The notes under the pieces were generated by a model. The model was not told where the DNA came from. It did not search any database and saw nothing but the letters and a program-made list of their open reading frames with translations. Positions 1 to 7,671 of a DNA stretch of 52,311 nucleotides are shown one piece after another; position 1 is the first letter of the stretch, and every line of letters begins with the position of its first letter. The stretch spans positions 1 to 52,311 of the forward strand of contig JBJMKZ010000035.1 of the NCBI GenBank assembly GCA_045805565.1. Direction: 5' to 3'. Position numbers and translations under genes: made by a program. This stretch comes from DATAEY01 sp045805565. GTDB lineage: Bacteria > Actinomycetota > Thermoleophilia > Solirubrobacterales > Solirubrobacteraceae.

Positions 1-1
1 C

Positions 2-154
2 GACGACCCCGAGTGGCCCCTGCTGCAGCGGGTGACGCCGATGATCGTCGCCGCGCAGGAGGCGGTCGCCGAGCTGCCCGGGTCACTGCGTCGCGTGGTA
101 GGCCCGGCGGTTAGCGCGGCGCTACTGGCGGGCACGCCGACGGTCGAGCCGTGA
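2..154 (+). CDS. C-terminal fragment of an unrecognised protein (partial)
   Basis: An open frame enters from the left edge and ends at TGA 152-154, giving about 50 residues. Codons in this frame end almost always in G or C, as in the real genes here, while the frame starting at base 1 stops earlier. The peptide has a mixed hydrophobic helix-like stretch and a Pro-rich end, with no motif I recognise. The 5' part lies outside the window, so no function is offered. It is followed by about 50 bp and then the riboswitch of the next gene. Confidence 0.5.
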   Translation, partial: DDPEWPLLQRVTPMIVAAQEAVAELPGSLRRVVGPAVSAALLAGTPTVEP

Positions 155-206
155 CCGCCATCACACAGTGCGCGGCTCGAGGCCATATCCTCGAGCGCTT
201 CGTTCG

Positions 207-388
207 ACCATAGCCGAGTCGCTGCTGCCCGAAGCGGCAGCGAACGGGGGATCCAATCGCTCGCGGCGGGAAGCGTCCGCGGCGGGCATGGGGCGAATCG
301 GCCGCTGATGCGGCTGTAGCGACGGCCAGGACGCGAGCACTCGCGTCGGGCCACATGCGAGCCCGGCAGCTAACCCCGTAGGCGTCCG
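207..388 (+). promoter_or_regulatory. cyclic di-AMP riboswitch (ydaO-yuaA type)
   Basis: The leader of the RlpA-like gene carries the conserved blocks of the ydaO/yuaA aptamer in the right order: GGGGGATCCA at 246-255, GGGGCGAATC at 290-299, and a 3' block at 359-384 containing CAGCTAACCCCGTAGGCG. A hairpin (arms TCGCTGC and GCAGCGA, about 219-243) precedes the first block, as in known members. The aptamer ends about 12 nt before the Shine-Dalgarno, so translational control is plausible. Ends are approximate. In actinobacteria this class commonly precedes cell-wall hydrolase or RlpA/Rpf-type genes, which fits the downstream gene. Confidence 0.88.
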
Positions 389-400
389 GTCGGGGAAGGC

Positions 401-407
401 AAGGAGG
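401..407 (+). promoter_or_regulatory. Shine-Dalgarno of the RlpA-like gene
   Basis: AAGGAGG lies 7 nt before GTG 415 and fixes that start. It is one of the few full-consensus ribosome binding sites in the window and sits just 3' of the riboswitch. Confidence 0.8.
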
Positions 408-414
408 CAGTAGC

Positions 415-1365
415 GTGACACCGCTGTCGAAGGTGCGCGCGCGTTCGCGCGCGCTCGGAGGCGCGGCGTTGATCGCCGTGATGATCACCGCGGGCGCCCC
501 GCCGGCGGCCAACGCGGCCGGTGCCCGCAGCGCGGGCCCCGAGCTGGCGCTGTCGGATCCAACCCCCACCTACCGCCAGGCGTTCACCGTGCGCGGGCAT
601 ACCGCCGCCCGGTACGCCGGCGGGCTTGCGACGCTCGAGTTCGGCGCCCCCGGAGAGGGCTGGCAACCGGTGGGCACCGCCAGGGTGGCCACCGGGGGTA
701 GCTACTCGTTCTCGGTTGCGCTCGCCCGGTCCGGTGCCCTGCGCGCGGTGGTCCGCGCGCATCCGAGCGCGGCCCAGGCGGCCGCCGCCGACGAGCAGGT
801 CGGGGCGGCGCGCCGGGTTGCGGTCGGCGCCCAGATGGTGGTGACCCGCCGGCATCTCGAGGTGTTCGCGGGCGGCACCGCCAGCGTGAGCGGCTTCATC
901 CGTCCGGCCGGGGCCGGGCGGCCCATCCGCCTCGAGCGGCGCGTGAGCGGCGCCTGGCGGGTGATCGCGAGCGCCCGCACCGGGGCTGGTGGCTCCTATC
1001 GCCTCGGCTACCGCGTCGGGCGGACCGCGCTCGTGCGGCTGTCGCTGGCCGGCGACGCGGTCAACGCCCCGTCGGTGCGCAGCCTGGGCCGTATCGGCGC
1101 CTTCCGCGCGACCACCGCCTCCCGGTACGACATGTACGGAGGGGCGCTGGCCTGCGGCGGCCGCCTCGGGTACGACTCGCTGGTGGTCGCCCACCGCAGC
1201 CTGCCGTGCGGCACGCCGGTGACGATCCGCTACCGAGGCCGCACCGTGCATGCCCGGGTCCAGGACCGCGGCCCGTTCGTGGGCGGCCGCGAGTTCGATC
1301 TCGCCGGCGCCGTCGCGAGGCGGCTGGGCTTCGACGGCGTCGGGAGGGTCTGGGTCTCGGTCTGA
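415..1365 (+). CDS. Secreted RlpA-like double-psi beta-barrel protein
   Basis: A 316-residue exported cell-wall protein. Residues 1 to about 36 form a signal peptide (basic start, Ala/Ile/Val core, Ala-rich cleavage region). Residues about 45-235 look like two beta-sandwich modules. The C-terminal ~75 residues are an RlpA-like double-psi beta-barrel, with the signature QDRGPFVGGREFDLA containing Asp284, the residue equivalent to the catalytic acid of RlpA lytic transglycosylases. It probably binds or cleaves peptidoglycan outside the membrane. The GTG start is set by the AAGGAGG at 401-407. The c-di-AMP riboswitch upstream links its expression to a wall-stress messenger. Whether it is enzymatic or only wall-binding cannot be read from sequence. 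Confidence 0.85.
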   Translation: MTPLSKVRARSRALGGAALIAVMITAGAPPAANAAGARSAGPELALSDPTPTYRQAFTVRGHTAARYAGGLATLEFGAPGEGWQPVGTARVATGGSYSFSVALARSGALRAVVRAHPSAAQAAAADEQVGAARRVAVGAQMVVTRRHLEVFAGGTASVSGFIRPAGAGRPIRLERRVSGAWRVIASARTGAGGSYRLGYRVGRTALVRLSLAGDAVNAPSVRSLGRIGAFRATTASRYDMYGGALACGGRLGYDSLVVAHRSLPCGTPVTIRYRGRTVHARVQDRGPFVGGREFDLAGAVARRLGFDGVGRVWVSV

Positions 1366-1382
1366 CCTGCGCGGCGGCGATC

Positions 1383-1417
1383 GGCCCCGGGGGCACAAGG
1401 CAGTGCCCTCCGGGGCC
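1383..1417 (+). terminator. Strong hairpin after the RlpA-like gene
   Basis: Left arm GGCCCCGGGGGCAC (1383-1396) pairs with right arm GTGCCCTCCGGGGCC (1403-1417), with one bulged base and a 6-nt loop. It begins 17 nt after the RlpA-like stop and ends before the dinB promoter hexamer. No U-tract follows, so it is an atypical terminator, as is common in GC-rich actinobacteria, or an mRNA 3'-end stabiliser. Confidence 0.55.
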
Positions 1418-1422
1418 ACCCG

Positions 1423-1428
1423 TAGGCT
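1423..1428 (+). promoter_or_regulatory. Candidate -10 element of dinB (TAGGCT)
   Basis: TAGGCT matches the TANNNT pattern and ends 7 nt before GTG 1436, with no Shine-Dalgarno between. This would put the transcription start at or next to the start codon (leaderless mRNA). No convincing -35 is visible. Confidence 0.45.
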
Positions 1429-1435
1429 GCTCCCG

Positions 1436-2500
1436 GTGGCGCCCGAGCGCACCATCGCCCACCTCGATCTGGATGCGTTCTACGTGTCGGTCGAGCTGCT
1501 GCGCCGGCCGGAGCTGCGGGGCAGGCCGGTGGTGGTGAGCGGCAGCGGGCCCCGGGCGGTGGTCACCACCGCCTCCTACGAGGCGCGGCGGTACGGGATC
1601 GGATCGGCCATGCCGGCCGCGCGAGCCCGCCGCCTGTGCCCCCAGGCGGTGTTCGTCGCCCCGGACTTCGACGCCTACCGGGCGACGTCACGTCGGGTTA
1701 TGGAGAAGGTGCGCTCGGCGGCGCCCACGGTCGAGGTGGTGGGGCTCGACGAGGCCTATCTAGACCTCGGCGGCTGTCTGGCGCCGCATGCGGCGATGCG
1801 TCGCCTGGTACGGGATATCCAGGCCGCGGTGGGGCTCGGGTGCTCGGTGGGGATCGGGCCCAGCAAGCTGGTGGCCAAGCTGGCCTCCGACGCAGACAAG
1901 CCAGACGGGTTCGTGGTCCTCACCCGCGAGTCGGCGGTCGAGCGCTTCGGCCGGGCGGCGCCGGCGCTGCTTCCCGGGGTCGGCCCGAAGACGGCGGAGG
2001 CGCTCGCCGCGATGGGAATCGCCACGATCGCGGACCTGGCCGCGGCGGCGCCGCAGCGGCTCTCGGAGCGCTTCGGGCCGCGAAACGGGCCGTGGCTGTG
2101 CCGCCGGGCGCGGTTCGAGGACGACTCGCCGGTGACCGGGTCGCGCATCGCGGTCTCCGAATCGCGGGAGACCACGTTCGCCCACGATGTCAGCGACCGC
2201 GCCGAGCTGGAGCGGATCCTGGAGCGGCTGGCCGGCGAGCTGTGCGCGGGGCTGGCGCGCCACGGCCGGCGCGGACGCACCGTGGCGATCAAGGTCCGCC
2301 TCGACGACTTTCGCACCGCGACCCGCGCCCGCACGCTCCCGGCGGCGGTCGACGACGCCGGACGGGTGGCCGCGGTCGCCCGTGAGCTGCTGCGCGAATA
2401 CGCCCCTGCGCGGCCTGTGCGGCTGCTGGGGGTGCGGGTGGCGGCGTTCGAGCCCGCGGACGGCGGGCCGGCAGAGCAGCTGGTGCTGCCCATCGCGTAG
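1436..2500 (+). CDS. dinB: DNA polymerase IV (Y-family translesion polymerase)
   Basis: A Y-family polymerase of 354 residues, normal for DinB, that copies past damaged template bases in the cytoplasm. Visible motifs: the first catalytic Asp region AHLDLDAFYVS at the N-terminus, the SYEARRYGIGSAMP finger segment, the second catalytic block GLDEAYLDL, and GIGPSKLVAKLASD(A)DKP. A helix-hairpin-helix (LLPGVGPKTAEALAAMGI) and a little-finger domain follow. The C-terminal QLVLPI resembles a beta-clamp-binding motif. The frame stays open upstream. GTG 1436 is preferred because it directly precedes the conserved N-terminus and has a -10-like hexamer 7 nt upstream; GTG 1403 lies inside the hairpin at 1383-1417. 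No LexA box is seen nearby. Confidence 0.9.
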   Translation: MAPERTIAHLDLDAFYVSVELLRRPELRGRPVVVSGSGPRAVVTTASYEARRYGIGSAMPAARARRLCPQAVFVAPDFDAYRATSRRVMEKVRSAAPTVEVVGLDEAYLDLGGCLAPHAAMRRLVRDIQAAVGLGCSVGIGPSKLVAKLASDADKPDGFVVLTRESAVERFGRAAPALLPGVGPKTAEALAAMGIATIADLAAAAPQRLSERFGPRNGPWLCRRARFEDDSPVTGSRIAVSESRETTFAHDVSDRAELERILERLAGELCAGLARHGRRGRTVAIKVRLDDFRTATRARTLPAAVDDAGRVAAVARELLREYAPARPVRLLGVRVAAFEPADGGPAEQLVLPIA

Positions 2501-2510
2501 CGTTCGAGCC

Positions 2511-3323
2511 GTGCCCCACGCGGCAGCCAACCGCCAGCGGCTTCACTACCTTCGCCGGGGCTCGGGGGAGCCGCTGCTGCTCGTCCAGGGCCTGAGCGGC
2601 AACCACCTGCACTGGGGCGAGCCCTTCCTATCCGAGCTGGCGCCCGGCTTCGAGACGATCGCTTACGACCACCGCGGGATCGGGCTCTCGGATCCGTCGC
2701 CCCCCGGCTACACGATCGCCGACCTCGCCGACGACGCCGCCGGCCTCCTCGACGCGCTCGGCCTGGCCAGCGTCCACGTCCTCGGCGTCTCGATGGGCGG
2801 AATGGTGGCGCAGGAGCTGGCCCTGCGAGCGCCACAGCGCGTCCGCACCCTCTCGCTCGGGGCCACCTATGCGGGCGGCGAGGGGAGCGTGCGCACCGAC
2901 CCGGCCGTCGTCCAGCGGCTGGGGCAGCTGTTCATGGCCGGCCGGATGGGGGAGGCCATGCGCGAGCTCATCCGCTACAACGTCTCGGCCCGCTTCGCGG
3001 CGAACCCCGCCAACCTCGAGCCGTTCAAGCGGATCGCGGCCGAGCTGCCGGCCAGCCTCGACGTCCTGATGGCCCAGTTCCAGGCCGTGGGCGGACACGA
3101 CACCAGCCGGCGCCTGGAGCAGATTCAGGCGCCCACCCTGGTCGTCCACGGCTCCGAGGACCGAATCCTGCCGGTGGCCAACGCGCATGCGATCGCCGCC
3201 CTCATCCCGCAGGCGCGGCTGGAGATCCTCGAGGGGGTGGGCCACCTGTTCTGGTGGGAGCGCCGACAGCGCTCGGCGCAACTCGTCCGCGAGCTCGCCC
3301 AGGGGGCGGCCGCCCGTCAGTAG
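2511..3323 (+). CDS. Alpha/beta hydrolase
   Basis: A 270-residue cytoplasmic alpha/beta-hydrolase. The catalytic triad is visible: nucleophile elbow GVSMGGM (Ser94), acid in HGSEDRILP (Asp217), and His245 in GVGHLFWWE. The oxyanion strand LLLVQGLSG is near residue 25. The overall pattern resembles 3-oxoadipate enol-lactonase and related esterases, but the substrate cannot be deduced. GTG 2511 begins just 5' of the first beta-strand. The sequence TAGCGT at 2498-2503, overlapping the dinB stop, ends 7 nt before it and may be a leaderless -10. Its 3' end overlaps the convergent thioredoxin gene by 7 bp. Confidence 0.85.
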   Translation: MPHAAANRQRLHYLRRGSGEPLLLVQGLSGNHLHWGEPFLSELAPGFETIAYDHRGIGLSDPSPPGYTIADLADDAAGLLDALGLASVHVLGVSMGGMVAQELALRAPQRVRTLSLGATYAGGEGSVRTDPAVVQRLGQLFMAGRMGEAMRELIRYNVSARFAANPANLEPFKRIAAELPASLDVLMAQFQAVGGHDTSRRLEQIQAPTLVVHGSEDRILPVANAHAIAALIPQARLEILEGVGHLFWWERRQRSAQLVRELAQGAAARQ

Positions 3324-4084
3324 AGGGCGGCGGCCAGCCGGCGGCGATACTCGCGGGCCATGGCGTCGTCCACGCCAAGGTCGTCGAGCACCCCGACGAT
3401 CGCGCGGCGCAGGTCGTCGCGGCGGCCATCCCGGGCGGCGCCGACCGCCCCCACCAGCGCGTCGAGCCCGCGCTCGCGATCGCCCGCGTCTAGGGCCCGG
3501 AACGCCTCCGTGAGCTCCGGATCGCCGTCGCGCTCGAGGCGGATCCGCGCGGCCAGGCCCTCGGCGCCGAAGTCGCCCTCGAGCGGCTCGACCAGGGCAA
3601 GCGCGTCGTCGACCTCGCCGCGGGCGTGCAGCATGCGGGCGAGCGCGACGCCGGCGTCACGCCGGGCGGGCTCGAGCTCCAGGGCGCGGCGCAGCGACGC
3701 CTCGTCGCCCGCCGCTACCAGGGCATCGGCCTCGGAGGGGACGAGCGAATCGAAGAACCGCTCGACTTCGGGCGCCGGCAGGGCGCCCACGAACTCGTCC
3801 ACGACCTGGCCATCGCGAAACGCCTTCACCGCCGGAATGCCGCGGATGCCGAAGGCCTGGGCGATGCCCGGGCTGGCGTCGGTGTCGAGCTTGGCCAGAA
3901 CCACCTTGCCCTCGCGCGCCGCGGCGGCCCGCTCCAGGAGAGGGCCGAGCGCCCGGCACGGAGCGCACCACGCGGCCCAGAAGTCGACCACCACCGGCAG
4001 GCGGCGGGAGCGCTCGAGGACCTCGGCCTGGAAGTCGTGTTCGCCGACGTCGATGACCACCCCCACAGGGTACGCAACCGTCAC
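3317..4084 (-). CDS. Thioredoxin-TPR protein (YbbN/CnoX-like)
   Basis: A 255-residue protein with an N-terminal thioredoxin fold (about 12-115) and the redox motif WCAPC (Cys40, Cys43). It is followed by a helical region of TPR-like repeats (about 125-255, with Ala/Glu/Arg-rich helix pairs such as ALELEPARRDAGVALARML). This architecture is that of YbbN/CnoX co-chaperones. E. coli CnoX lacks the full CxxC and acts as a holdase for oxidised clients; here both cysteines are kept, so redox activity is plausible. Start GTG 4084 is the first in frame; a later GTG near the first strand is possible. It converges with the upstream hydrolase, overlapping by 7 bp. Confidence 0.85.
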   Translation of the reverse strand: MTVAYPVGVVIDVGEHDFQAEVLERSRRLPVVVDFWAAWCAPCRALGPLLERAAAAREGKVVLAKLDTDASPGIAQAFGIRGIPAVKAFRDGQVVDEFVGALPAPEVERFFDSLVPSEADALVAAGDEASLRRALELEPARRDAGVALARMLHARGEVDDALALVEPLEGDFGAEGLAARIRLERDGDPELTEAFRALDAGDRERGLDALVGAVGAARDGRRDDLRRAIVGVLDDLGVDDAMAREYRRRLAAALY

Positions 4085-4124
4085 CGGCGCCCGGGGGCGC
4101 GGTCACCCGGAATACTCGCGTCCG

Positions 4125-4964
4125 ATGGCGGATCTGGCCGTGCGGCGAGACGGGGTCGGGCTCTCGGGCGAGCAGCGCGGCGAGGGCATCCCGGTGGTGC
4201 TGGCGCACGGGCTCACCGCGACGCGCCGGTACGTCGTGATGGGGTCGCGCGCGCTCGAGCGGTCGGGGCACCGGGTGGTCGGCTACGACGCCCGCGGGCA
4301 CGGCCGCTCGTCGCCCGCCGGTCGCAGGGAGGAGTACGACTATGTAGACCTGGTCGCCGACTTGGAGGCGGTGATGGCGGAGGCGAGGATCGACCGCGCC
4401 GTGCTGGCCGGCGCCTCGATGGGGGCTCACACCGCGCTGCGGTTCGCGCTCGAGCACCCCGAGCGAGTGCTGGCACTCGCCGTCATCACGCCGGCGTTCG
4501 ACCCGGCGCGCGCCGACGACCCGGCGGCGCTCGGGCGCTGGGACGCGCTGGCCGCGGCACTGCGGACCGGCGGCGTCGCCGGCTTCATGGAGGCGTACGG
4601 CGAGCCCGAGGTGGACGAGCGCTGGCGCCAGACCGTCCTGCAGGCGCTGCGCCAGCGCCTGTCCGAGCACGAGCACCCGGAGGCGGTGGCCGACGCGATG
4701 CGCGTGGTGCCGCGGGCGCGCCCGTTCGAGTCGTTCCAGCAGCTAGGCGCGATCGAGGCGCCGACGGTGGTGGTCGCCAGCCGCGACGACGCCGATCCGG
4801 GCCATCCCCGGGCGGTCGGCGAGCGGTGCGCCGCCGCCATCCCTCGAGCCCGCCTGGTGGGCGAGGCGGAGGGCGAGTCGCCGCTCGCCTGGCAGGGTGG
4901 GCGCCTGTCGAGCCTGATCTCGCAGATCGCGTCGCAGGCGGCGCGCAAGGGCCTGGTGAGATGA
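4125..4964 (+). CDS. Alpha/beta hydrolase lacking the usual C-terminal triad His
   Basis: A 279-residue alpha/beta-hydrolase with an intact nucleophile elbow GASMGA (Ser98), the preceding strand VVLAHGLTATR and the DARGHGRSS loop. The acid loop reads SRDDADPGHP. The position where the triad His normally lies (after the last strand) reads EGESPLAWQGGRLS with no His, so His would have to come from DPGHP or be absent. ATG 4125 is the start, with AATACT at 4111-4116 eight nt upstream as a possible -10. The gene is divergent from the thioredoxin-TPR gene and followed 37 bp later by uppP. Substrate unknown. Confidence 0.8.
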   Translation: MADLAVRRDGVGLSGEQRGEGIPVVLAHGLTATRRYVVMGSRALERSGHRVVGYDARGHGRSSPAGRREEYDYVDLVADLEAVMAEARIDRAVLAGASMGAHTALRFALEHPERVLALAVITPAFDPARADDPAALGRWDALAAALRTGGVAGFMEAYGEPEVDERWRQTVLQALRQRLSEHEHPEAVADAMRVVPRARPFESFQQLGAIEAPTVVVASRDDADPGHPRAVGERCAAAIPRARLVGEAEGESPLAWQGGRLSSLISQIASQAARKGLVR

Positions 4965-5001
4965 CCTCCGGCCGCTCGGGCAGCCGCCCGTCGGGGGACG
5001 G

Positions 5002-5814
5002 GTGAAGCCGATCGAGGCCGTGGTGCTGGGGTTGGTTCAGGGGCTGACCGAGTTCCTGCCGATCTCCAGCACCGCGCATCTGCGGATCGTGCCAGCGCTG
5101 CTGGGCTGGCCGGATCCGGGCGCGGCGTTCACCGCCGTCACCCAGCTTGGGACGATGGCGGCGGTTCTGGCCTACTTCCGGGCCGACCTCTTGCGCATCG
5201 CTCGCGCCTGGCTGGCGGGCCTGCGCGATCCCCAGGCCCGGCGAACGCTGGACAGCCGCCTGGGCTGGTACATCGGTCTGGGGACCGTTCCGGTCGCCGC
5301 GGCGGGCTTCGCCTTCCGCCACCAGATCGAGCACGGCGCCCGCAGCCTGCAGCTGATCGCCGCCGCCTTGATCGTGCTGGGCCTGGTGCTCGCCGCCGCC
5401 GACCGCTTGGGCCGCCACCGGCGCGGCATCGACGACCTGAATGCCCGGGACGGCGCCGTCATCGGGATGGCGCAGGCCCTGGCCCTGATCCCGGGCGTGT
5501 CGCGGTCGGGCGCGACGATCAGCGCCGGCCTGTTCCTGGGCCTCGACCGCGCCGCCGCGGCGCGTTACTCGTTCCTGCTGTCGGTCCCCGCCGTGGTCCT
5601 CAGCGGGCTGTTCGAGCTGCGCGAGATCGGCGGCGGCGGGGTCGACCCCGTCGCGACCGCCGTCGCCACCTTGCTGGCGTTCGTCGCCGGATACGCCTCG
5701 ATCGCATTCCTGCTGCGCTTCCTGGTCACGCACACGACCGCGGTGTTCGTGGTCTACCGCGTGGCGCTGGGAGCGCTGGTGCTGGGTTTGGTGGCTGCCG
5801 GCGCCATTTCCTGA
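5002..5814 (+). CDS. uppP: Undecaprenyl-diphosphatase
   Basis: A polytopic membrane protein of 270 residues, the usual BacA/UppP length. It removes a phosphate from undecaprenyl diphosphate so the lipid carrier for peptidoglycan synthesis can be recycled. Signature 1 (LVQGLTEFLPISSTAHL, residues 11-27, with Glu17) and signature 2 (PGVSRSGATIS, near residue 165) are both present, with about eight hydrophobic segments. Start GTG 5002 gives the standard N-terminus MKPIEAVVLGLVQG. It lies 37 bp after the hydrolase on the same strand and may share its transcript. Family members confer bacitracin resistance when abundant. Confidence 0.93.
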   Translation: MKPIEAVVLGLVQGLTEFLPISSTAHLRIVPALLGWPDPGAAFTAVTQLGTMAAVLAYFRADLLRIARAWLAGLRDPQARRTLDSRLGWYIGLGTVPVAAAGFAFRHQIEHGARSLQLIAAALIVLGLVLAAADRLGRHRRGIDDLNARDGAVIGMAQALALIPGVSRSGATISAGLFLGLDRAAAARYSFLLSVPAVVLSGLFELREIGGGGVDPVATAVATLLAFVAGYASIAFLLRFLVTHTTAVFVVYRVALGALVLGLVAAGAIS

Positions 5815-5927
5815 GGCAGATCCACGACGCGCGCGCTCGAGTCGACATAACCACCATTATCGGGCGTTGTGGGCGGGGCCGTTTGGGCGGGCCAGCGGCA
5901 GGTGGTCCCCCGCGAGGCTGTCGGAGG

Positions 5928-6572
5928 TCAGGCCGCGCGTCGGATCAGGGTGATCCCGTCGCGTACGGTCAACTGCACGCTCACCACCCGCGGATCGCCG
6001 GCCACATGGTCGTTGAACTCGCGGATGGCGACAGTCAGCTCCGAGTCCTCGGAGCGGTCGGCCACCCGGCCGCTCCAGAGCGTGTTGTCGACCGCGATGA
6101 GGCCTCGTGGCGAGAGCTTGGGCAGCGCAGCCTCGTAGTAGTTGCGGTAGTTGTCCTTGTCGGCGTCGATGAACACCAGGTCGAACGGCCCCTCGAGCGT
6201 CGCCAGCGTGTCCAGGGCCGGCCCCACCCGTAGCTCGATGCGGTCCGCGTAAGGGCTGGCGGCGATGTGGCGCTGCGCGAACGCCGCATGGTCGGGCGCA
6301 ACCTCGCACGTCACGACGCGGCCCCCGCGCGGCAGCGCCGCCGCCATGGAGAGCGCCGAGTAGCCGCTGTAGGTGCCGAGCTCCAGCACGCGCTCGGCCC
6401 GGGCCGCCCACACCAGCATCTCGAGGAACCGGCCCTCCACCCTTCCGGTGAGCATCTGCGGGAATGCGAGCGTCCGCTGCGTCTCCCGCGCCAGCTCGTC
6501 GAGGCTCGGATCGGGTGGCGTGGTGTGCTCCTCGACATAACTCTCTACGGCCGGATCGACGATGCCGTCCAT
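5928..6572 (-). CDS. SAM-dependent O-methyltransferase (caffeoyl-CoA OMT-like)
   Basis: A 214-residue class I methyltransferase. The SAM-binding glycine loop is ELGTYSGYSALSMA (about 60-75), followed by the metal/catalytic stretch VFIDADKDNYRNYYE, typical of cation-dependent catechol or caffeoyl-CoA-type O-methyltransferases (Methyltransf_3). Substrate is unknown; bacterial members methylate small catechols. ATG 6572 is preceded by AGGAGGGGG, a good Shine-Dalgarno. It follows the small membrane-protein gene by 7 nt, so the two form an operon. The 113 bp between its stop and uppP (convergent) hold no gene or clear terminator. Confidence 0.88.
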   Translation of the reverse strand: MDGIVDPAVESYVEEHTTPPDPSLDELARETQRTLAFPQMLTGRVEGRFLEMLVWAARAERVLELGTYSGYSALSMAAALPRGGRVVTCEVAPDHAAFAQRHIAASPYADRIELRVGPALDTLATLEGPFDLVFIDADKDNYRNYYEAALPKLSPRGLIAVDNTLWSGRVADRSEDSELTVAIREFNDHVAGDPRVVSVQLTVRDGITLIRRAA

Positions 6573-6579
6573 CCCCCTC

Positions 6580-6963
6580 CTAGCGTCGAGCGAGCACGCC
6601 GAAGCCGATGGCCATGGCCAGGTTGGCCGCGCCCGCCGCCCACAATCCCTGGCGCGCCCCCGGCCGCGACCAGGCGGGCGAGCGCGACCACAGCAGGTCG
6701 GTGGCCAGCTCGGTGCCTCGCAGCCAGGCCAGGGCCCACCAGTCGTGCGGTCCGCCCCGCGCCGCCGCGACCGTGTGGGCCGCCGCGAACGTGAGCCAGG
6801 TCGGGGCGCAGCGCCGAAACAGGTGCTCGGCGTCGGGCGAGGGGTCGTCGTGGCCGAGGGCGCGCAGCGTCCGCCCCGGCGCGAGGAGGGTTGCCGTTCC
6901 GAGCACCAGGTCGAAGCCGATCATGCCGCGGTTGATGCGCTCTAGCGCTCGGACTGGATCCAT
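6580..6963 (-). CDS. Small hypothetical membrane protein
   Basis: A 127-residue protein with three to four hydrophobic segments (about 13-30, 52-68, 78-90 and 105-123) and no catalytic motif I recognise. It starts with ATG 6963; TATGCT (reverse strand, 6975-6980) lies 11 nt upstream as a candidate -10. It is the first gene of a two-gene unit with the O-methyltransferase. Codon use matches its neighbours, supporting it as real. Function not assigned. Confidence 0.65.
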   Translation of the reverse strand: MDPVRALERINRGMIGFDLVLGTATLLAPGRTLRALGHDDPSPDAEHLFRRCAPTWLTFAAAHTVAAARGGPHDWWALAWLRGTELATDLLWSRSPAWSRPGARQGLWAAGAANLAMAIGFGVLARR

Positions 6964-7034
6964 GGCCGCGGCCGAGCATATCCGGGGCGGTCCGGGGCCG
7001 GGTCGAGGAATGCCGGCCGGCCGCCCGCACGGCT

Positions 7035-7040
7035 TAGACT
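7035..7040 (+). promoter_or_regulatory. Candidate -10 element (TAGACT)
   Basis: TAGACT ends 9 nt before GTG 7050, with no Shine-Dalgarno between. It fits the NANNNT-plus-short-gap pattern seen at many starts in the window. Confidence 0.35.
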
Positions 7041-7049
7041 GTCGCCTCC

Positions 7050-7655
7050 GTGCCCCCCCGGCAGCGCCAGATACGCATCGAGCAGCGCGGAGGGCTGGCC
7101 GCCATGCAGCAGCTCGAGGCGCGCTCCGACGAGGAGCTCGAGCGCGAGACGCGTCACCGGGCCGCCGCCCAGGCCATCCTCGGGGCGCGGGCGGCCGACC
7201 GCTACGACGCCAAGGCCGCGCGCGCGCATTTCCAGAAGGCGATCGCGGCGGCGCGTCCTCAGGAGCGCATGCAGCTACGGCGCATGGCGCAAGCCTCGAT
7301 CGCGCTGGCCGAGCGGCGGCCGGGCGAGCTCAAGGAGGCGGTCGAGAAGCTCGGGCACGAGGCACCCAGCGGCCGCCAGCTGCTGGCGCTGCGCTTCATG
7401 GGCCTGATCGCCCCGCCGCCCGGATCCGGCCTCGCGACGCGCATCCGGGGGTTCGTCCTTCTCTTCCTGGTCGTGGCGGTCCTGCTCGCAGCCGGGCTCG
7501 GGCTGGTCGAGCTGGCCTCGCTGCCGTTCGGTGGCCTCGCCCTCGGCGCGGCGCTGCTGCTCGGCGCGCTGGTGGTGGCGGCCGTGCTGGGGGTCCTGAC
7601 CCTCCTCGGCCGGCGGCGTCAGGCGCGGGCGCGGTCCCAGCGCGCAGGCGCCTGA
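7050..7655 (+). CDS. Hypothetical protein, helical N-domain with two C-terminal membrane helices
   Basis: A 201-residue protein. Residues about 10-125 are charged and helical (QARSDEELERETRHRAA and similar), reminiscent of a single TPR-like bundle. Residues about 128-155 and 160-188 are two strongly hydrophobic helices followed by an Arg-rich tail. It is therefore probably membrane-anchored at the C-terminus with a cytoplasmic N-domain. I do not recognise the family. GTG 7050 is chosen because of TAGACT 9 nt upstream and because the preceding region has no coding character. It converges on the cyclophilin gene with a 16-bp gap. Confidence 0.65.
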   Translation: MPPRQRQIRIEQRGGLAAMQQLEARSDEELERETRHRAAAQAILGARAADRYDAKAARAHFQKAIAAARPQERMQLRRMAQASIALAERRPGELKEAVEKLGHEAPSGRQLLALRFMGLIAPPPGSGLATRIRGFVLLFLVVAVLLAAGLGLVELASLPFGGLALGAALLLGALVVAAVLGVLTLLGRRRQARARSQRAGA

Positions 7656-7671
7656 CCGCCGGCGACGGGGC

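Noticed and set aside
1403..1435. Alternative GTG 1403 as the dinB start
   Set aside because: It lies inside the right arm of the hairpin at 1383-1417 and upstream of the -10-like hexamer; GTG 1436 fits the family N-terminus better.
370..1455. Long minus-strand open frame opposite the RlpA-like gene
   Set aside because: Shadow frame of a GC-rich gene: Arg/Pro/Gly/His-rich, no domain, and the plus strand has a signal peptide, DPBB motif, Shine-Dalgarno and riboswitch.
3360..4124. Upstream extension of the second hydrolase frame across the thioredoxin-TPR gene
   Set aside because: The extra 255 residues are low-complexity Ser/Arg/Ala and lie opposite a clear CxxC thioredoxin; the hydrolase fold begins at ATG 4125.
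5815..5927. Possible terminator or small gene between uppP and the O-methyltransferase
   Set aside because: No stable hairpin with a T-run and no frame with coding character.
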